Shown: piece by piece, positions 36,901 to 54,743 of the stretch | How positions within the stretch are numbered: position 1 is the stretch's first letter | Layout of the letters: each line of letters opens with the position of its first letter | Assembly (NCBI GenBank): GCA_037074615.1 | Contig: CM073549.1 | Coordinates: 5,647,001-5,711,000, forward strand | Source of the DNA: Leucaena leucocephala | Taxonomy: Eukaryota; Streptophyta; Magnoliopsida; Fabales; Fabaceae | Length of the DNA stretch: 64,000 bases | Reading direction: 5' to 3' | Translations under genes and position numbers: made by a program | Notes under the pieces: model-generated | What the model was told of the DNA's origin: nothing | Seen by the model: the letters and a program-made list of their open reading frames with translations, nothing else | Database searches by the model: none

Positions 36901-39900
36901 CAAAATACAACTTGGATCCTCTACAGTATTTATAAAGTTGATTCTACCTAAATATTTTGTACCGAAAAAATTGATTAATTTTATAATTTAAAATTCTGTA
37001 ACAATATTTATTTAGACTTATTTTTTAAAAAATTAATTTATAATTAAATCAAACTTTTTACTTATATAAATAAAAGTTACCTATTCGTAATTTTCTTTTG
37101 GTCCAATGGCCTATACAAACCATGCATATATAAATTTTTTTTATAAACATAGGTATCTTCCTATTTAAAATAATTCTATTCAAAAAACTACCACACTAAA
37201 TATAGGTATATCTCATAATAAGTATTCAAACATTAATTTACCATAATATGCAAAACTAGTCCCTTCTATTAAATCAATAAAACTAGCCCCTTCTATTAAA
37301 TCAACCCTGTTGTTGGCAGATACAAACTTAAGTATGATCTATTCCAACACAACTCTTCAATGGCAAATAAAAGCCAGAAGAAAGGCTAGCTTGAGGTGTT
37401 AAAACTTTTTTAATTATTCTATAAATATTTAAAAATATATTTTGGGATCTTTAACAATATATTCTTGATATAGTTACAAACAAGATTCATATCAAACTAA
37501 AAGACCCTCTGGCGCAAATCAAACTCACACGAACATCAAATTATAATTGATATAGTTTTAGTTCAGAATATATCTAGAACCATATTTTTAAAAAAAAAAA
37601 CAACGATTGAGACAGAATCAAACATTTGTTTGGTATTTAAATTAAATATAATTGATTCAGATACATGTACTGATCGATAGTTTTGACTTTGTTTTGCACC
37701 ACGCAAGTTTAAAATATATTAATTAAAATGCCGTTTTGCTTGATTCTTAATCAAGCCCTCTAATTTATATTATATGGCTCCTGTTTTAACGTTGTGGTTT
37801 AGGTTTATCTATTGGCCAAACCATATGTGGCTTAGATTTTCTAACATATTCCTAATCATACATTAGCCATCTCTTTTGCTCCAAGAAATGTTTCTTGTGG
37901 TTTCTTCCACGCCTCCCTTGCATTGCACATTTGCACTGCTTTTGATTATTTGAAATACTTCTGTTTATTTTCTTTTTTTTAAATATAGATATCCTTTTAT
38001 TTGAAACAATTCTATTTGAGGTAATATTGATTTTTTTAACATTAAGAGGGTTTTGACTCTAGATTTCTACCAATACACCATTATTCCTCCCTTAATTACC
38101 ATCAAAGCTAGCTCTGATAGCTTGATTAATATTGGTGAAGTTTAACCATATAAAATATATAATATTGATGAAGTTTATGATTTGTAACTAATATGAATTT
38201 GAGAAAGATTAGACATTATTGGGGAATGTTTTCCCTGCTGCATGCATGGTTTATTTTAATATAAGAATCAAATTTAAATCAGTACTAAAATGATGTTGAG
38301 TTATATATCACTTAACATAACTACTATTGATTGGATATTTTAAGTTTTATTTCACATGTCATTACAAACCAGATATAATGTATTATACACAATCATCAGA
38401 AGGAAAATACATCTTGGATATGTACACCTAAAGTGTATATAATATGGTGTGACCAATATAATATAAATGGTTTCTTTTATCATATGAAAATCATATAAAT
38501 TTCACATCATAATTGTTCTTTGTTAACTGATTACTAAAATATTGCTTGTAACATTCCAATTCCAATGGTCAATATAATTATCTCCCTATATGACCTATTC
38601 CATCTTTTATAATTATAATACTGGCTGCTCGACGTGTTTAAGTTTTTCTATAATGACAAATCGTTTTGTATTGGTATAACTAACTAATCCGAATTTGAGC
38701 TAAATAAAACCCTAATTTGGAGAAAGTTCTTTCTGCCTGAGAGGTAGGGAGGGGAGGGGAGGGGAGGGGGGGAGACTTTTTTGGCCATAATATACTACAT
38801 TCGTTCCTCAATACTCCTCTGATCATTAATATAAAAACTAATAATTTTTTTAGATAGATTAAAAAAGTAAAATAAATCAGTTAATTATAACTAATATAAG
38901 AGTTAGTTGACTACTTTTGGAGTATATAATATAAATTCGTCTTAAGGTGTTCGATTTGATTATAATTAACTGATTTATTTAGATTCATTAATTTACCTAA
39001 GAAAGTTAACTAGCTTTTATATTAAGAACTAAAGAGAGTATAAGAGCTAGTTGACTTTTACGGATAGATGGAATACTTGAATTTGATCCACCATATGTGA
39101 AGAATGAATCATGTATCTTGCAACCTAACCATTAATTCGGTAGGAACATATATGTTGAATATATGCTTCGATAGGTTTACAAAGAGATACAAAGTAAAAC
39201 ATTTGTTCTAACTTTGTTAAGGTGGTGAAACATTACTTGTAATATTTCAATGTCAATTGTTAATTATCATACCAAACTTATTATTGCAATGCATGTTACC
39301 TACGCAATATCGTAGAAAGTAACCAACTTTTGACTGGTTGTAATATTAATTAATTAGAGGCTCTTTGAATTCTATTAATTGTAACCATATAATTAGTACG
39401 TAGAGTATTAATTTGAATGAGAGATAAACTAGTCATGGTAGGTTCAAGACACAGTAGTTCAATCATAGTTGAATCGGGTCCATTCAATTAGGATTAAAAT
39501 AATATAATGTAATTAAAATATATAAAAATATTTATATATAATAATCATAAAAAGAGTAATATTTAAATAAATATATATTAATTCACAAATAAATTGAACA
39601 TTCATATATAAATAATATATAATTCAACAAAACAAAATTACAAAAATGTAAATATGATATATTATTATTTGTTAACTCAAAACAATATTATTATTTCAAA
39701 CTCAACAAAAGGAGAAAAAATATAAAATCCAACTAAATTGACGCATCCAAAACTATTAACCGAATCAGCAAGAAAACTGGTTCACCAATATGGCTAATTG
39801 ACCTGAATTGAGTTTTCATATCATGCAAGAGAGATTAATTGATTCTAATACCATTTTATATTTGATGTAGAATGAATAAATATCAATTGGAGCGGTCCTT

Positions 39901-40660
39901 CAAGCACATTTAAATTTCCAAAAACAATAAACAACACAGAAATACAACTCATGGGGAAAAAGCTGGTGTGGTAGAGGCAATTAGATTTGAAGGATAAGCA
40001 GCCAGATATTACATACCTTTCTTGCTTTGAAGGCAAGAAACTTTCTGAAGGACAGATTATTTAAATTTATGTATTCGATGTTACAAGGAACAAAGGAAGA
40101 AATCTACTAAAGTCAACTCTTGCTTTTTTCCACTTATACTCAATTCAATTTCCTGTAATTAAACAAATTAAACTAGCCGCGTGACGGAATTTCTTGGTCA
40201 GACAAATCAAATTTAGTTTAACTTAGGGTTGTTCGACGTTTATAAAGATGCAAAAACCATACAACTTAGAGCAATGCTCTGGCCAGCTTTCAAATGCTTC
40301 TGCCTCGCTGTTTCTTTGTACAAAAAGTCAAAATCATCAATAAATAATTAAAACAAAAAATAATGATAACATTCCGATTTCGATGCATTGTGTGTGAATA
40401 ATTCATTGAAGATAAAGGTTGCAAATGATTGAGCAAGCACACAAGTCAAGAAAAGAGCATTAAAATAATAAATTCCCATTATTTAAACACTTTGAAAACC
40501 CTGAAATTCTCCATACATTAGCTGGTCAGTGAACAATTTCTACAATTTTCCAACTTGGATCTTCATCTATCTCATTCACTTGTACCAAGATAAAGCAAAT
40601 CCATTAGCTTAGCTGTATACGTGTGCCCACACTTCATATATACCTATATTTTAATTTGTT
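36901..40660. other. Intergenic between the lipase array and the ERF pair
   Basis: AT-rich, no supportable gene. A G-run tract lies at 38,747-38,774, described separately. The array homology ends near 36,960. Confidence 0.5.
38747..38774 (+). other. Candidate G-quadruplex tract
   Basis: Five or more G-tracts of 3-8 G separated by single A residues. It is about 2 kb upstream of the plus-strand ERF gene; any regulatory role is conjecture. Confidence 0.6.
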
Positions 40661-40672
40661 CTATATATATAC
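40661..40672 (+). promoter_or_regulatory. Probable TATA box of the first ERF gene
   Basis: ctatatatatac lies 54-65 bp upstream of the chosen ATG at 40,726. It falls inside the longer open frame, which argues that the upstream ATG at 40,621 is not translated. Confidence 0.5.
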
Positions 40673-40725
40673 ACATCATAATTTGTTTTCTGCTTACTTC
40701 AATTAACTGTCACTTTCTAAACAAT

Positions 40726-41628
40726 ATGGCAACAACTCATAGTGATCATCAAGCAAAACCGAGCTACGGTTTCGTGGTAATGGAGGAGTCATCATCGGAG
40801 TCCAAGGATCCAAATTCGAATTACCAGATTAACCAGAAGATTAGTCATCATCATCATGCAGCTGCAGATTCAGAAGCGATTCTTGAGAACATATGGGCTA
40901 GAGTTATAAGCAGTAATAATGGTGGAATAACAAGAGAAAATGCATGGGAAGGGCTTCCAAATCTTGAAGGAAGAGACAAATCTATGGAGATTCTACAAAG
41001 GCTTCCAAGTTTGGGAAGATGGATATCAATGGGAGCTGAGGCATGGGAAGAGATTTTAGCTGATTTTCCACAAAACCTTCTTCTTCAAGACAATCTGGGA
41101 ATTTGCAGGAACATTCATGAATCCAACTGTAAAAAGGTAGAACAACAAGAAGAGAAAGAAGAAGGTGGCGGTAGCGTTGTGAGGGCAAAGAATAATAATA
41201 AGGAAGGTAAAAGTAGAAGACACTACAGAGGAGTGAGAAGAAGGCCATGGGGGAAATATGCAGCAGAAATAAGGGACTCATCAAGAAATGGAGCCAGGGT
41301 TTGGCTTGGGACATTTGAGACAGCTGAAGAAGCTGCTTTAGCTTATGATAAAGCAGCTTTGAGAATTAGAGGTCCTAAGGCTTACTTGAATTTCCCAATT
41401 GAAACTGTTGCGAATGCTTTAGGGTTTGACCTCAAGGCTTCTTCTTCAACTAATTGTGAGGAGGATTATTCTGAAAGTTGCATCAATAATTCCAGGAAAA
41501 GAAGATTGAGAAATATTATTGAAAAACCTGAAGCTAAAAAGATGGCGACTTTGGGGAATGAAGTAGATGTTGTTGTGTTTCAGGACTTGGGGAATGATTA
41601 CTTGGAGAGTTTGTTATCTTCCTTTTGA
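40726..41628 (+). CDS. AP2/ERF transcription factor, group IX-like (300 aa, single exon)
   Basis: Nuclear DNA-binding protein of the ethylene-response-factor family; members typically bind GCC-box promoters in ethylene, jasmonate and defence responses. One AP2 domain at about residues 166-224 (HYRGVRRRPWGKYAAEIRD, ARVWLGTFETAEEAALAYD, LRIRGPKAYLNFP) carries the Ala and Asp typical of ERF rather than DREB proteins. A basic KNNNKEGKSRR stretch precedes it. Residues about 87-115 (SMEILQRLPSLGRWISMG, then AWEEILADFP) are outside the known domain. The acidic C-terminus VVVFQDLGNDYLESLLSSF resembles the EDLL activation motif of group IXc factors. An upstream in-frame ATG at 40,621 adds 35 hydrophobic residues encoded by TATA-rich DNA; MATTHSD is preferred. 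It is convergent with a second ERF gene 3.7 kb away. Exact orthology not determined. Confidence 0.9.
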   Translation: MATTHSDHQAKPSYGFVVMEESSSESKDPNSNYQINQKISHHHHAAADSEAILENIWARVISSNNGGITRENAWEGLPNLEGRDKSMEILQRLPSLGRWISMGAEAWEEILADFPQNLLLQDNLGICRNIHESNCKKVEQQEEKEEGGGSVVRAKNNNKEGKSRRHYRGVRRRPWGKYAAEIRDSSRNGARVWLGTFETAEEAALAYDKAALRIRGPKAYLNFPIETVANALGFDLKASSSTNCEEDYSESCINNSRKRRLRNIIEKPEAKKMATLGNEVDVVVFQDLGNDYLESLLSSF

Positions 41629-42187
41629 TGACAAAAAATTCATCAAAATTCTTAATTAAACAAAGTTGTAATATAGATATATACAAGGTAAAATATTGAA
41701 TCTGTTTATTAATTACCAATCTGAATTAGTGTCCCTAAATTTTAGATGCCTAGAATGCCATCAAAATTCGTCTGAAGGCGTTAAATAGTGAAACTCAGTT
41801 CCCCAAAACCTCCAAGAAATTGATATACTTTACATTTTGGGGTCGTGATGGTGTCCAAGTGTGCTATGGCTCAAACTTTCAAGCCTCGTCCTTTTTTTAA
41901 CTCTAATTAATTTGGCCTTCTAATTACTTGAATTCTTCTGCTTGTTTCAAAATATAAAACATTAAATAAATTACTATATATTTTGTGCATTAATAGTTGC
42001 TGGCTTGTAAATTATGCAACTTAATTACTATAAATTATGTTTGATATTGATTGATTGATTGATTAATTGATATGAATGATTAATCAATTAAATTTGAAAT
42101 GCAACTGTTGACTATATTTATACTCTATCCGTCTCTATATATAAAATGTCTTCTAAAATCTCTGTAATCCACAATATATATGCATAT

Positions 42188-42219
<32 letters not shown>

Positions 42220-43020
42220 GAGGTTTTGTCATATTTTCTAGCGTAAAGTTAGACTGTTTTATTCCTTATTTCTTTGAAAATTGTGGGGGGGGAAATTATG
42301 ATTTGGAAGGGCAAAAAGATAGAAAGTTAAAATATTTTTATGTCATTTTAAATGAGTAACTAACTTTTGTTGATATATATAAAATAATTAAAAATATCTT
42401 ATATATAAAAAAGGAGGGGGCTTAGCTAGTATGATGATGACCAAAGTTATCACTAAAAGCTTCAATTATATAATTAATAGATTTTATTATAACCATTGGA
42501 ATATGGAAATCTCTGTCAGTGGGATACTTAATGTGGCCACTAAAAAGACTTGTATAAAAGTCAAATTAATACGGTGACAATTGTAGTTAGTGGAAGTCCT
42601 TTTTAATTACTAGTTGCAACTTGTTCACATTTTAGATTGTTAATGAAAACGATGGCTTTGATGGAAATCCATGTCACTCATTGGGAACTTTCGAAGTTGG
42701 ATTTTTGTGTGGCAGGAATTGATGTAAAATACAAAAACTTCAACTACAAGTCACAATTTTCATAAATAGTAGTACTATTAAAAACATATTTGGTATAAAC
42801 CTTTTTTATGAGACTAAAACCTTTTTTTTATTATTAGGAAGCATATATTATATTTATGAACTCAGATTCCCTACATATTCCCAGATCATCCATATCAAAT
42901 GTGAACCGTATAAATGTTTAAAACAAATATTTTAGTCTATATCAAATAAGAAAAATTGGTAAAAATTTCCTGTTTAAAACTTATATTAGTCATAAAGACC
43001 TAAAATATTACCACCATATA
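41629..43020. other. Intergenic between the two ERF genes, left part
   Basis: AT-rich, no gene. A (TA)n microsatellite lies near 42,195-42,219. Confidence 0.5.
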
Positions 43021-43165
43021 GAGTTGGTTTAACTTGTAAGGTCCCATTAGATCTCTCCGGGTCTCGAGTTCGATTCCTAGAGAAGATACTATGCTAGGAG
43101 AGGTAGTTACGAATCTCAAAATTGAATGTCTGGTAATAGGATATAGTAAATAATAACGAATAGTC
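43021..43165 (+). mobile_element. Degraded SINE-like repeat (third family)
   Basis: Has gttggtttaacttgtaagg and a B-box-like gagttcgattcc, then gagaggtagttacgaatctc and aataggatatagtaaataa. Similar blocks occur near 13,885-14,000 and 21,900-22,010, and partially near 35,105. Ends and duplications are not clear. Confidence 0.45.
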
Positions 43166-43838
43166 TAATATTTATTTGATGAATATATATAAAAATGATA
43201 TATGGATTTCAGGGATAATTCTGAACTTCTATACCTTCTTTTCTCCATTCTTTTTCTTCCTTGCATATATTCTTTTTTTTTATATGGTACATATATTCTT
43301 TTCTACAGGAAAAACAAATCTGGAAAAAGAAATTAAAAAAACTCTGGTCAAAATAATAAAATGTTAATTCTAGAAGCATAATAATAAGTTGTTATATACA
43401 CATGCATGCATGCATACATGCATACATACATATTAAAGAAATGCTCAGTTGTCAATAAGAATACTAATTTTTTTTATTCGTATACCAAATCCACACATTA
43501 TTTTATAGTGTCATTACCATTACCATTACTTTTAATTTGCATTACATAAAGAATTTCCGTCCCAATAAAAATTGTAATTAATTATTATAAAGATTTATAT
43601 AAAATACAATAGTTCATTTGTATACCTATTAATCGAAGGTTGGCTTGATTATAAATAATAATTATCCTCATAATGAACGAAAAAAAAACTTATTTGTTTA
43701 ATATAATGCATTCTTAGCAACTGGGTCTTGAATTGGCCTTTTGGAGATTGTTCATAAGCCATGTATGATGAACCCAGATATCTCAGAAGCTAAGACCACT
43801 CTGTACAGCACTCTCTCTCTCTCTCTCTCTCTCTGCTT

Positions 43839-44503
43839 TGTTTGGTTGGGGGGGTTTGAAGGGGAAGGTAGGGTAGGGGAGATATAAGTGTGTTTGGTTG
43901 AGAAAAATGGAGGGGAGGGTAGGTGAATTTTTTTGTCCTTATGTGCTCACCTCCCCTCCTCCACCTCCCCTCCAAAAGTGGAGGTTTTTGGAGGGGAGAG
44001 AAATTTTTTTATGCAAATTTGACAAAATTACCCTTTATAATATTTTAATATTCCAATTATACCCTCCTCCTCTCCTCACACATCAAGCATCAATTTTCTC
44101 TCTTTTTCTTTTTTTGACATTTTTACATTGATTGCTCAAGCATTTTATTAATTTATATATTATATTAATATATATAATAATTATTAATTAATAAGAGACA
44201 ACATTAAAATTTTATCATATTTTTTATTTTTTTAATTTTATCATTATATATAAATGAGATAAAAAATTTTGAGATTTATAAATTAAAAAATAATAATTTT
44301 AATATAAATATTATAAATAAATTTAAATAAATAGGTAAGGGCATATTTGTCAACTTTTAATTAACTCCCCTACCCTCCCCTCCCGAACCAAACAAAAAGC
44401 ATCACCTCTCCTCCCCTACCTTCACCCCCATAACCTCTCTTACCCTTACCTACCCTCCCTTACATTAACTCAACCTACCCTCCCCTAAGTTGAACCAAAC
44501 AAT
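43839..44503. mobile_element. MITE-like foldback element M2
   Basis: About 665 bp with inverted ends ttgtttggtt (left) and aaccaaacaa (right), subterminal G-rich (left) and C-rich (right) runs such as ggaggggagggtagg / ctaccctcccctcc that pair with each other, and an AT-rich centre. No coding capacity. Internal ccgaaccaaacaaaaagc near 44,383 may be a nested or older terminus. Confidence 0.6.
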
Positions 44504-45284
44504 GAGGAAAACAACGTTCGATTTTTTTTTTTAAAACCATACAAATAAATCAGAAAATCAACAATATACTTTCATGTATAAATACATACTCCCTATGGTC
44601 TTAAATATAAGAGCTAGGTAGTGAGTTTACTTTGATCCTAAATATAATACCTAAATCTATTTTGTCTCCTAAAATTATAATTTTCTCCCCAAATTATCTC
44701 TATATGATTGCACATATTAGGAATTTTAATTAAAGGTAGTTCAAATGCATATGATTGAACGGGGTATTTTAAGAAATCAATATACAATCATTACAAATAA
44801 TTAACTTAACTAATTTATTTAATCTACTCAAATTAATTAAATAAATCTTATATTAAGGACGAGAGGTAATATAAAATATTATAAATCATAATTTTGAAAA
44901 AAAAATTAATATTTAGTTCCTATCCTTGAGTGTATATTTTTATTTTAATGTTTCTAGAATTAATTCAATCAATGAATTAGTAGAAATTTTGACTCAAGGT
45001 TTATTAAAAATCAACGAATAATTATTAGACTCTATATTCACCGTTAACACCATTATAGTGATATGATGAACTGTTGATCTTTATGGCTCATGATTAATTA
45101 ATCACCCTTAATGACTCCACAAATGGGTTCCATCACTATTACTATATTTTGTATACACATCAAATAAATCAAATTTGAGATCATAAATGTGATTCCTTAT
45201 ATACTCACTCTTTATAGATTTTTCTGCCCTCACACAATCTAAAATTCAAATTAAATTACCTAACACGTATGCATCTATCTGGAA
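44504..45284. other. 3' flank of the second ERF gene
   Basis: AT-rich sequence without a gene; it would hold the 3'UTR of the minus-strand ERF. Confidence 0.45.
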
Positions 45285-45737
45285 TCAACTACGACTCTCA
45301 ACAGAACTTACAGCACTTGAATCAGAATCAGAAGAAGCCTTGTTATTCAATCTTTCTGGGCTTGAAATAGAAGGAGAAGGAGGAGCTACAAGGTCAGGTG
45401 GGAAATTAAGAAGAGCCTTAGAACCTCTCATTCTGAAAGCAGCTCTGTCATAAGCCAAGGCGGCCTCTTCTGCGGTCTCAAACGTCCCCAGCCAAACCCT
45501 AGCCCCTTGGCGAGCCGAGTCCCGGATCTCCGCTGCGTACTTTCCCCATGGGCGCCGCCTCACGCCCCGATAGTGCTTCTTGACGGTCCTGGTGGTGACC
45601 TGATGGAGGCCAAGGACTGGTGCAGAAGAAGAAGGTGGAAGAGCGTTGGCTTCGGAGAGGACATGGTAGATGACCATGTCTTGAGAATCATCCTGGTTAA
45701 GAGGAAGAAGCTCTGTTTGGGAAGACGATGACGCCAT
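45285..45737 (-). CDS. AP2/ERF transcription factor, Pti5-like (150 aa, single exon)
   Basis: Small nuclear ERF-family activator or regulator. The AP2 domain at residues 55-113 (HYRGVRRRPWGKYAAEIRD, ARVWLGTFETAEEAALAYD, FRMRGSKALLNFP) has ERF-type Ala and Asp. The C-terminus ends in a Ser-rich tail finishing SSVESRS, recalling tomato Pti5 and related group IX members, which act in pathogen and ethylene responses. The start is the ATG at 45,737 in good context (ccATGGcg); the frame open upstream begins only with TTG. The domain-coding part is notably GC-richer than the flanks. It is convergent with the plus-strand ERF at 40,726, but the two differ outside the AP2 domain, so they are not a recent duplicate pair. 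Confidence 0.9.
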   Translation of the reverse strand: MASSSSQTELLPLNQDDSQDMVIYHVLSEANALPPSSSAPVLGLHQVTTRTVKKHYRGVRRRPWGKYAAEIRDSARQGARVWLGTFETAEEAALAYDRAAFRMRGSKALLNFPPDLVAPPSPSISSPERLNNKASSDSDSSAVSSVESRS

Positions 45738-46153
45738 GGATATGAATTGGAAGGAATTCAAGAGGGTTTAATTAGGAGTGATATATAGTGGTGGTGGTGG
45801 TGGGGACAGTGAAGTGATTAATTTGTGGTGGTGAGAATGGTGGAATACATATAATAGGATTTGGTAATTTGTAAATGAATGGACTATGAATAGTTTCGGT
45901 ATTTTTGTTGCTGGTTCGGGGGGGCATAATTATATCTCTCCAATTACACTATGGTTTTGACTTTTTGTTCATAAAATGTTGAAACAAATCAATAAATAAA
46001 TGGCAATACAAAGAATCGGTAAATAAATGAAATTATTCTCCATTTTTTATTTGTACTTTTGGAAATAAAAATAAAATTATTACTATTTAATAGAATTAAC
46101 TTAAAATTTGAATTATATATTTGACAAAAATATATTCATATATGTAGTTTTTT
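45738..46153. other. Upstream region of the second ERF gene
   Basis: Contains a TATA-like run on the minus strand at about 45,779-45,787, 42-50 bp from the ATG, and a (GGT)n stretch just upstream of it. No gene. Confidence 0.4.
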
Positions 46154-46331
46154 TTTCCACCAAGTTCACCGGAGCTTTGCCTCGACTACATCAGGATCCG
46201 ACCCGCGTCACGCATCTGGCTATGGTGGGTAAGTCTTCTAACGGAAATTTTCTGCATACACCAAGGTTCGAACTTGAGACCTCGCTTAAGCGATACCGAG
46301 CCGCTTACCACTCGGACTAACCCCCGTTGAG
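46154..46331 (-). mobile_element. SINE, family S1 (full length)
   Basis: Complete minus-oriented S1 copy, from its tail at the left to the tRNA-like head (complement of ggtccgagtggtaagcgg) at the right. Long target duplication beginning attcatatatgtag at 46,134 and 46,332. Confidence 0.88.
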
Positions 46332-46369
46332 ATTCATATATGTAGTTTTTTCACTTGGAAGAAGTAAAA

Positions 46370-46995
46370 TAGGGCCAGCCTGTAGGTTAGACAGGGCGGG
46401 CTTGTGCAACCTGTCCTTTGACGGGTTGGCATTTTGCCAATCTAAGCCCTCTATGGCCCGTTAGCCTGCTGAAAATTATTTTCTTTTTTGTTAAAAAAAG
46501 GATTACAACCTTTTAAATAGATAATTGTTTAACAAAACTAATATATATATATATATAACTAATGAAGACTTATTTTAAGATTTCATTTAAAATTTGACAT
46601 TATCCAAATGCAAATTATAGCAATTACAATTAATATGATAGAGTCACACTTTAGTAAAATATGAAATTATTCTAAACAACAAGTACAAAATCAATACCAA
46701 TAAGATTATATTCACTTGCCTTAATACCATCAACTTTTAAATTGTTGAAACTTATGTTAATACTATCAACTTGAAGATGGAGTTAGGGCACTTAATTTAG
46801 AAATTTTACTTAGATAGTTAGAATTTAGAGGTTTTATATATTTTTTTAAAAAAACAATAAATATGTTGCCGGGTTGGCCTGTTGGACTAGCCCGCCCTCT
46901 GATAGGTTAGCAAAATACTAACCTGAGCCTGATTTTTATTAGGTATTTGACGAGTTGGACCCACAAACCTAACATGTTTTACCCGCCCGCTCTTG
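46370..46995. mobile_element. Degraded foldback/MITE-like element
   Basis: Left part gacagggcgggcttgtgc and right part ttttacccgcccgctc are GC-rich and roughly complementary, with repeated gcccgtt/gggttggc words at both ends and an AT-rich centre. Boundaries and target duplication are uncertain. Confidence 0.4.
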
Positions 46996-47334
46996 TTTTA
47001 CTCATGTTTATCAACTTAGTTCTTATGATTTACAAAAGTTATGTTTGAGTTCTTATAAATTATAAATTACTTTGGCAAAAAAAAAGTTCTTATAAATTAC
47101 AATTTTTTTCACAATATAATACTCTAAGATCTTGACTTATGGGCATAAAATACATTTTTTATATATTGTATCAAGTCTAATGACTCATTGTTCAAGCATG
47201 GTTTAATTTATAAAAAATACGGTTTATTATAATTTTTATTGTATATTAATGATAAATTTTTTTAATAATTTTTATACTATTTATTGGATATTATTACTAG
47301 ATATCTAATTTTGAGGTTTATGTCTGCCCCTCCT

Positions 47335-48231
47335 AGAGCTGTCAATAAGGGCTAGCAGCCCTAAAGGGCTAGTCCTTGAAGGGGAACAGGCTTAAAAGGG
47401 CTAGCCATTTAGAGTCCGTGTATCGTAAAATTATTATATTTTTAAAGCCTAACCCTCGAAGGTGCAAGCTCAGGGCTAGCCCTACAAGGCTTTCTGTTAT
47501 TTTATTAAATTTATTTTTTTTTAAACTATTTTTAAATATAAAAAAAAATCTTAAAATTTCAAATTCAAATAATAAATATTGGTAAAATAAAATGTCAAAT
47601 TATTATTCAAACTTTCAAAACTAATACATATCAAATGGAAAATATTAATTAATAGTGTATCAGAAAAATCTCAAGCACTAATAATAAACTATTGTCCAAA
47701 CTCAAAGATGATCAAAACTAAATAAAGCATAGAAATAAAAAAGATAGCAAGAAACTAAGTAGCTAAACATTAGCGATATTAACATGAATATTATCTTCTT
47801 CAACTTTATCACTATAAGTAGGCTCTTCTTCAATAGCAAAAATATCAAGGTTTCTTCTTCATCATCATTATCTAAAATAAGCCTTTCAACTAATTACGAG
47901 CACAAATAAGAGATATTTTAAAATGATATTAGATTATTATGTATGAAATGATATTAGATTATTTAAAATAATCTAATTTATGAATTGATAAGGCTCAATG
48001 GATAAAATAGATATTTTAATTAAAATATGGTAAATTAGATGGTGGTTCATGGATGGCCTATGATTTATAGGGAGATTAAATAATATTTTACAATTTTTAA
48101 CTAAAAGATAATTGGTATTAATAATTTATAATTCTTAATTTATAAATTTTTAAATTTTTAATGTTAAAAAAAATTAAAAGGGCCAGCCCTTGGCCTAACG
48201 GGCTGACCTTCCCTTCCTTTTAACAGCTCTA
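47335..48231 (-). mobile_element. hAT-type element remnant with transposase tail
   Basis: About 900 bp with inverted ends: agagctgtcaataagggc on the left, ttttaacagctct on the right, and gggctagcc-type subterminal repeats at both ends. On the minus strand near 47,910 it reads LICARN-stop-LKG, matching the C-terminal ICxxNWLKG motif of hAT transposases with Trp turned into a stop; the downstream frame continues EEEPTYSDKVEEDN. The body of the transposase is missing, so it is a dead deletion derivative. Confidence 0.6.
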
Positions 48232-48233
48232 GC

Positions 48234-48460
48234 ACTTTGGAGCGTATTCGAACCATGGGGAGTACCATTTTATTGTGGTTCCAGTCGCGGTGCTTGGGGA
48301 GGCATCCTAACTCCTGGGTGCCTAGATTTACGCCTGAGGGTAATAGACGGCTCGCCCTGCCCGATATTAGTATCGCCTAGGAGGAAAGGAGATTTCGCCC
48401 TGCCCTTGGATCGTGGGTGAGCCCGACCCCTTTCCAAAAATTTTTGTATAAAAAAAAAAT
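48234..48460 (+). mobile_element. SINE-like element, family S2 (full length)
   Basis: Best S2 copy: gcgtattcgaacc near the 5' end, gaggcatcctaactc, taatagacggctcgc, and an A-rich tail. Target duplication agctctagc at 48,225-48,233 and 48,461-48,469; the site overlaps the right terminus of the hAT remnant. Confidence 0.8.
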
Positions 48461-48469
48461 AGCTCTAGC

Positions 48470-54159
<5,690 letters not shown>

Positions 54160-54743
54160 GTCATAAATAATGTAGCAGAATTAAAACTTTATTATTTAAT
54201 CTTCATATTTTTAATTTTAATATATAAATGCAAACTAAATCTATTATATAGTTAATAATACTCATGAAGGATATTAGGTTCCTCGTTGTATAAAATTAGA
54301 ATATGTTATATATATTGTAAAATTACTATTTGTATTGGGTTTTGTAAATTTTTCTCTTGTTCTTTCGCTCTGCTTTTTTTATTAGCCTTGCACTACCAAA
54401 CAAATTAAATTGGGTTGGAATGAATTTTCAAATAAAAATGAACTTGTTCGGCCGGACAGAGTTAAATAGAGAAAATGACAATTTGATCCCTTCTTAGAAA
54501 GATGTTGACAATTTAGTCCCATGAATTTATTATAGGGTTAAACTACAAATCTACTCATGAAATATTTTCCCCACATGCACTGACTAAAGGTTTTTTGGGT
54601 AAAATGTATACATGAATGTTCCAAAATTAGACAAAAATACTACGTCTATTAAATTAACTAATATTAATTGTTTAATAAATATATCAGTCAAAAAATAATG
54701 TTAAAGTATATTTAAAAGTTTTAAAATAGTATAAAAATGACGT
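54160..54743. other. 3' flank of the ROP gene
   Basis: AT-rich 3'UTR and spacer, nothing further seen. Confidence 0.45.

Noticed and set aside
40621..40725. Upstream ATG extending the first ERF by 35 residues
   Set aside because: The extension is hydrophobic, overlaps the probable TATA box, and MATTHSD gives a normal ERF start.
45507..45731. Plus-strand frame opposite the second ERF
   Set aside because: Shadow of the GC-rich AP2 domain on the other strand.
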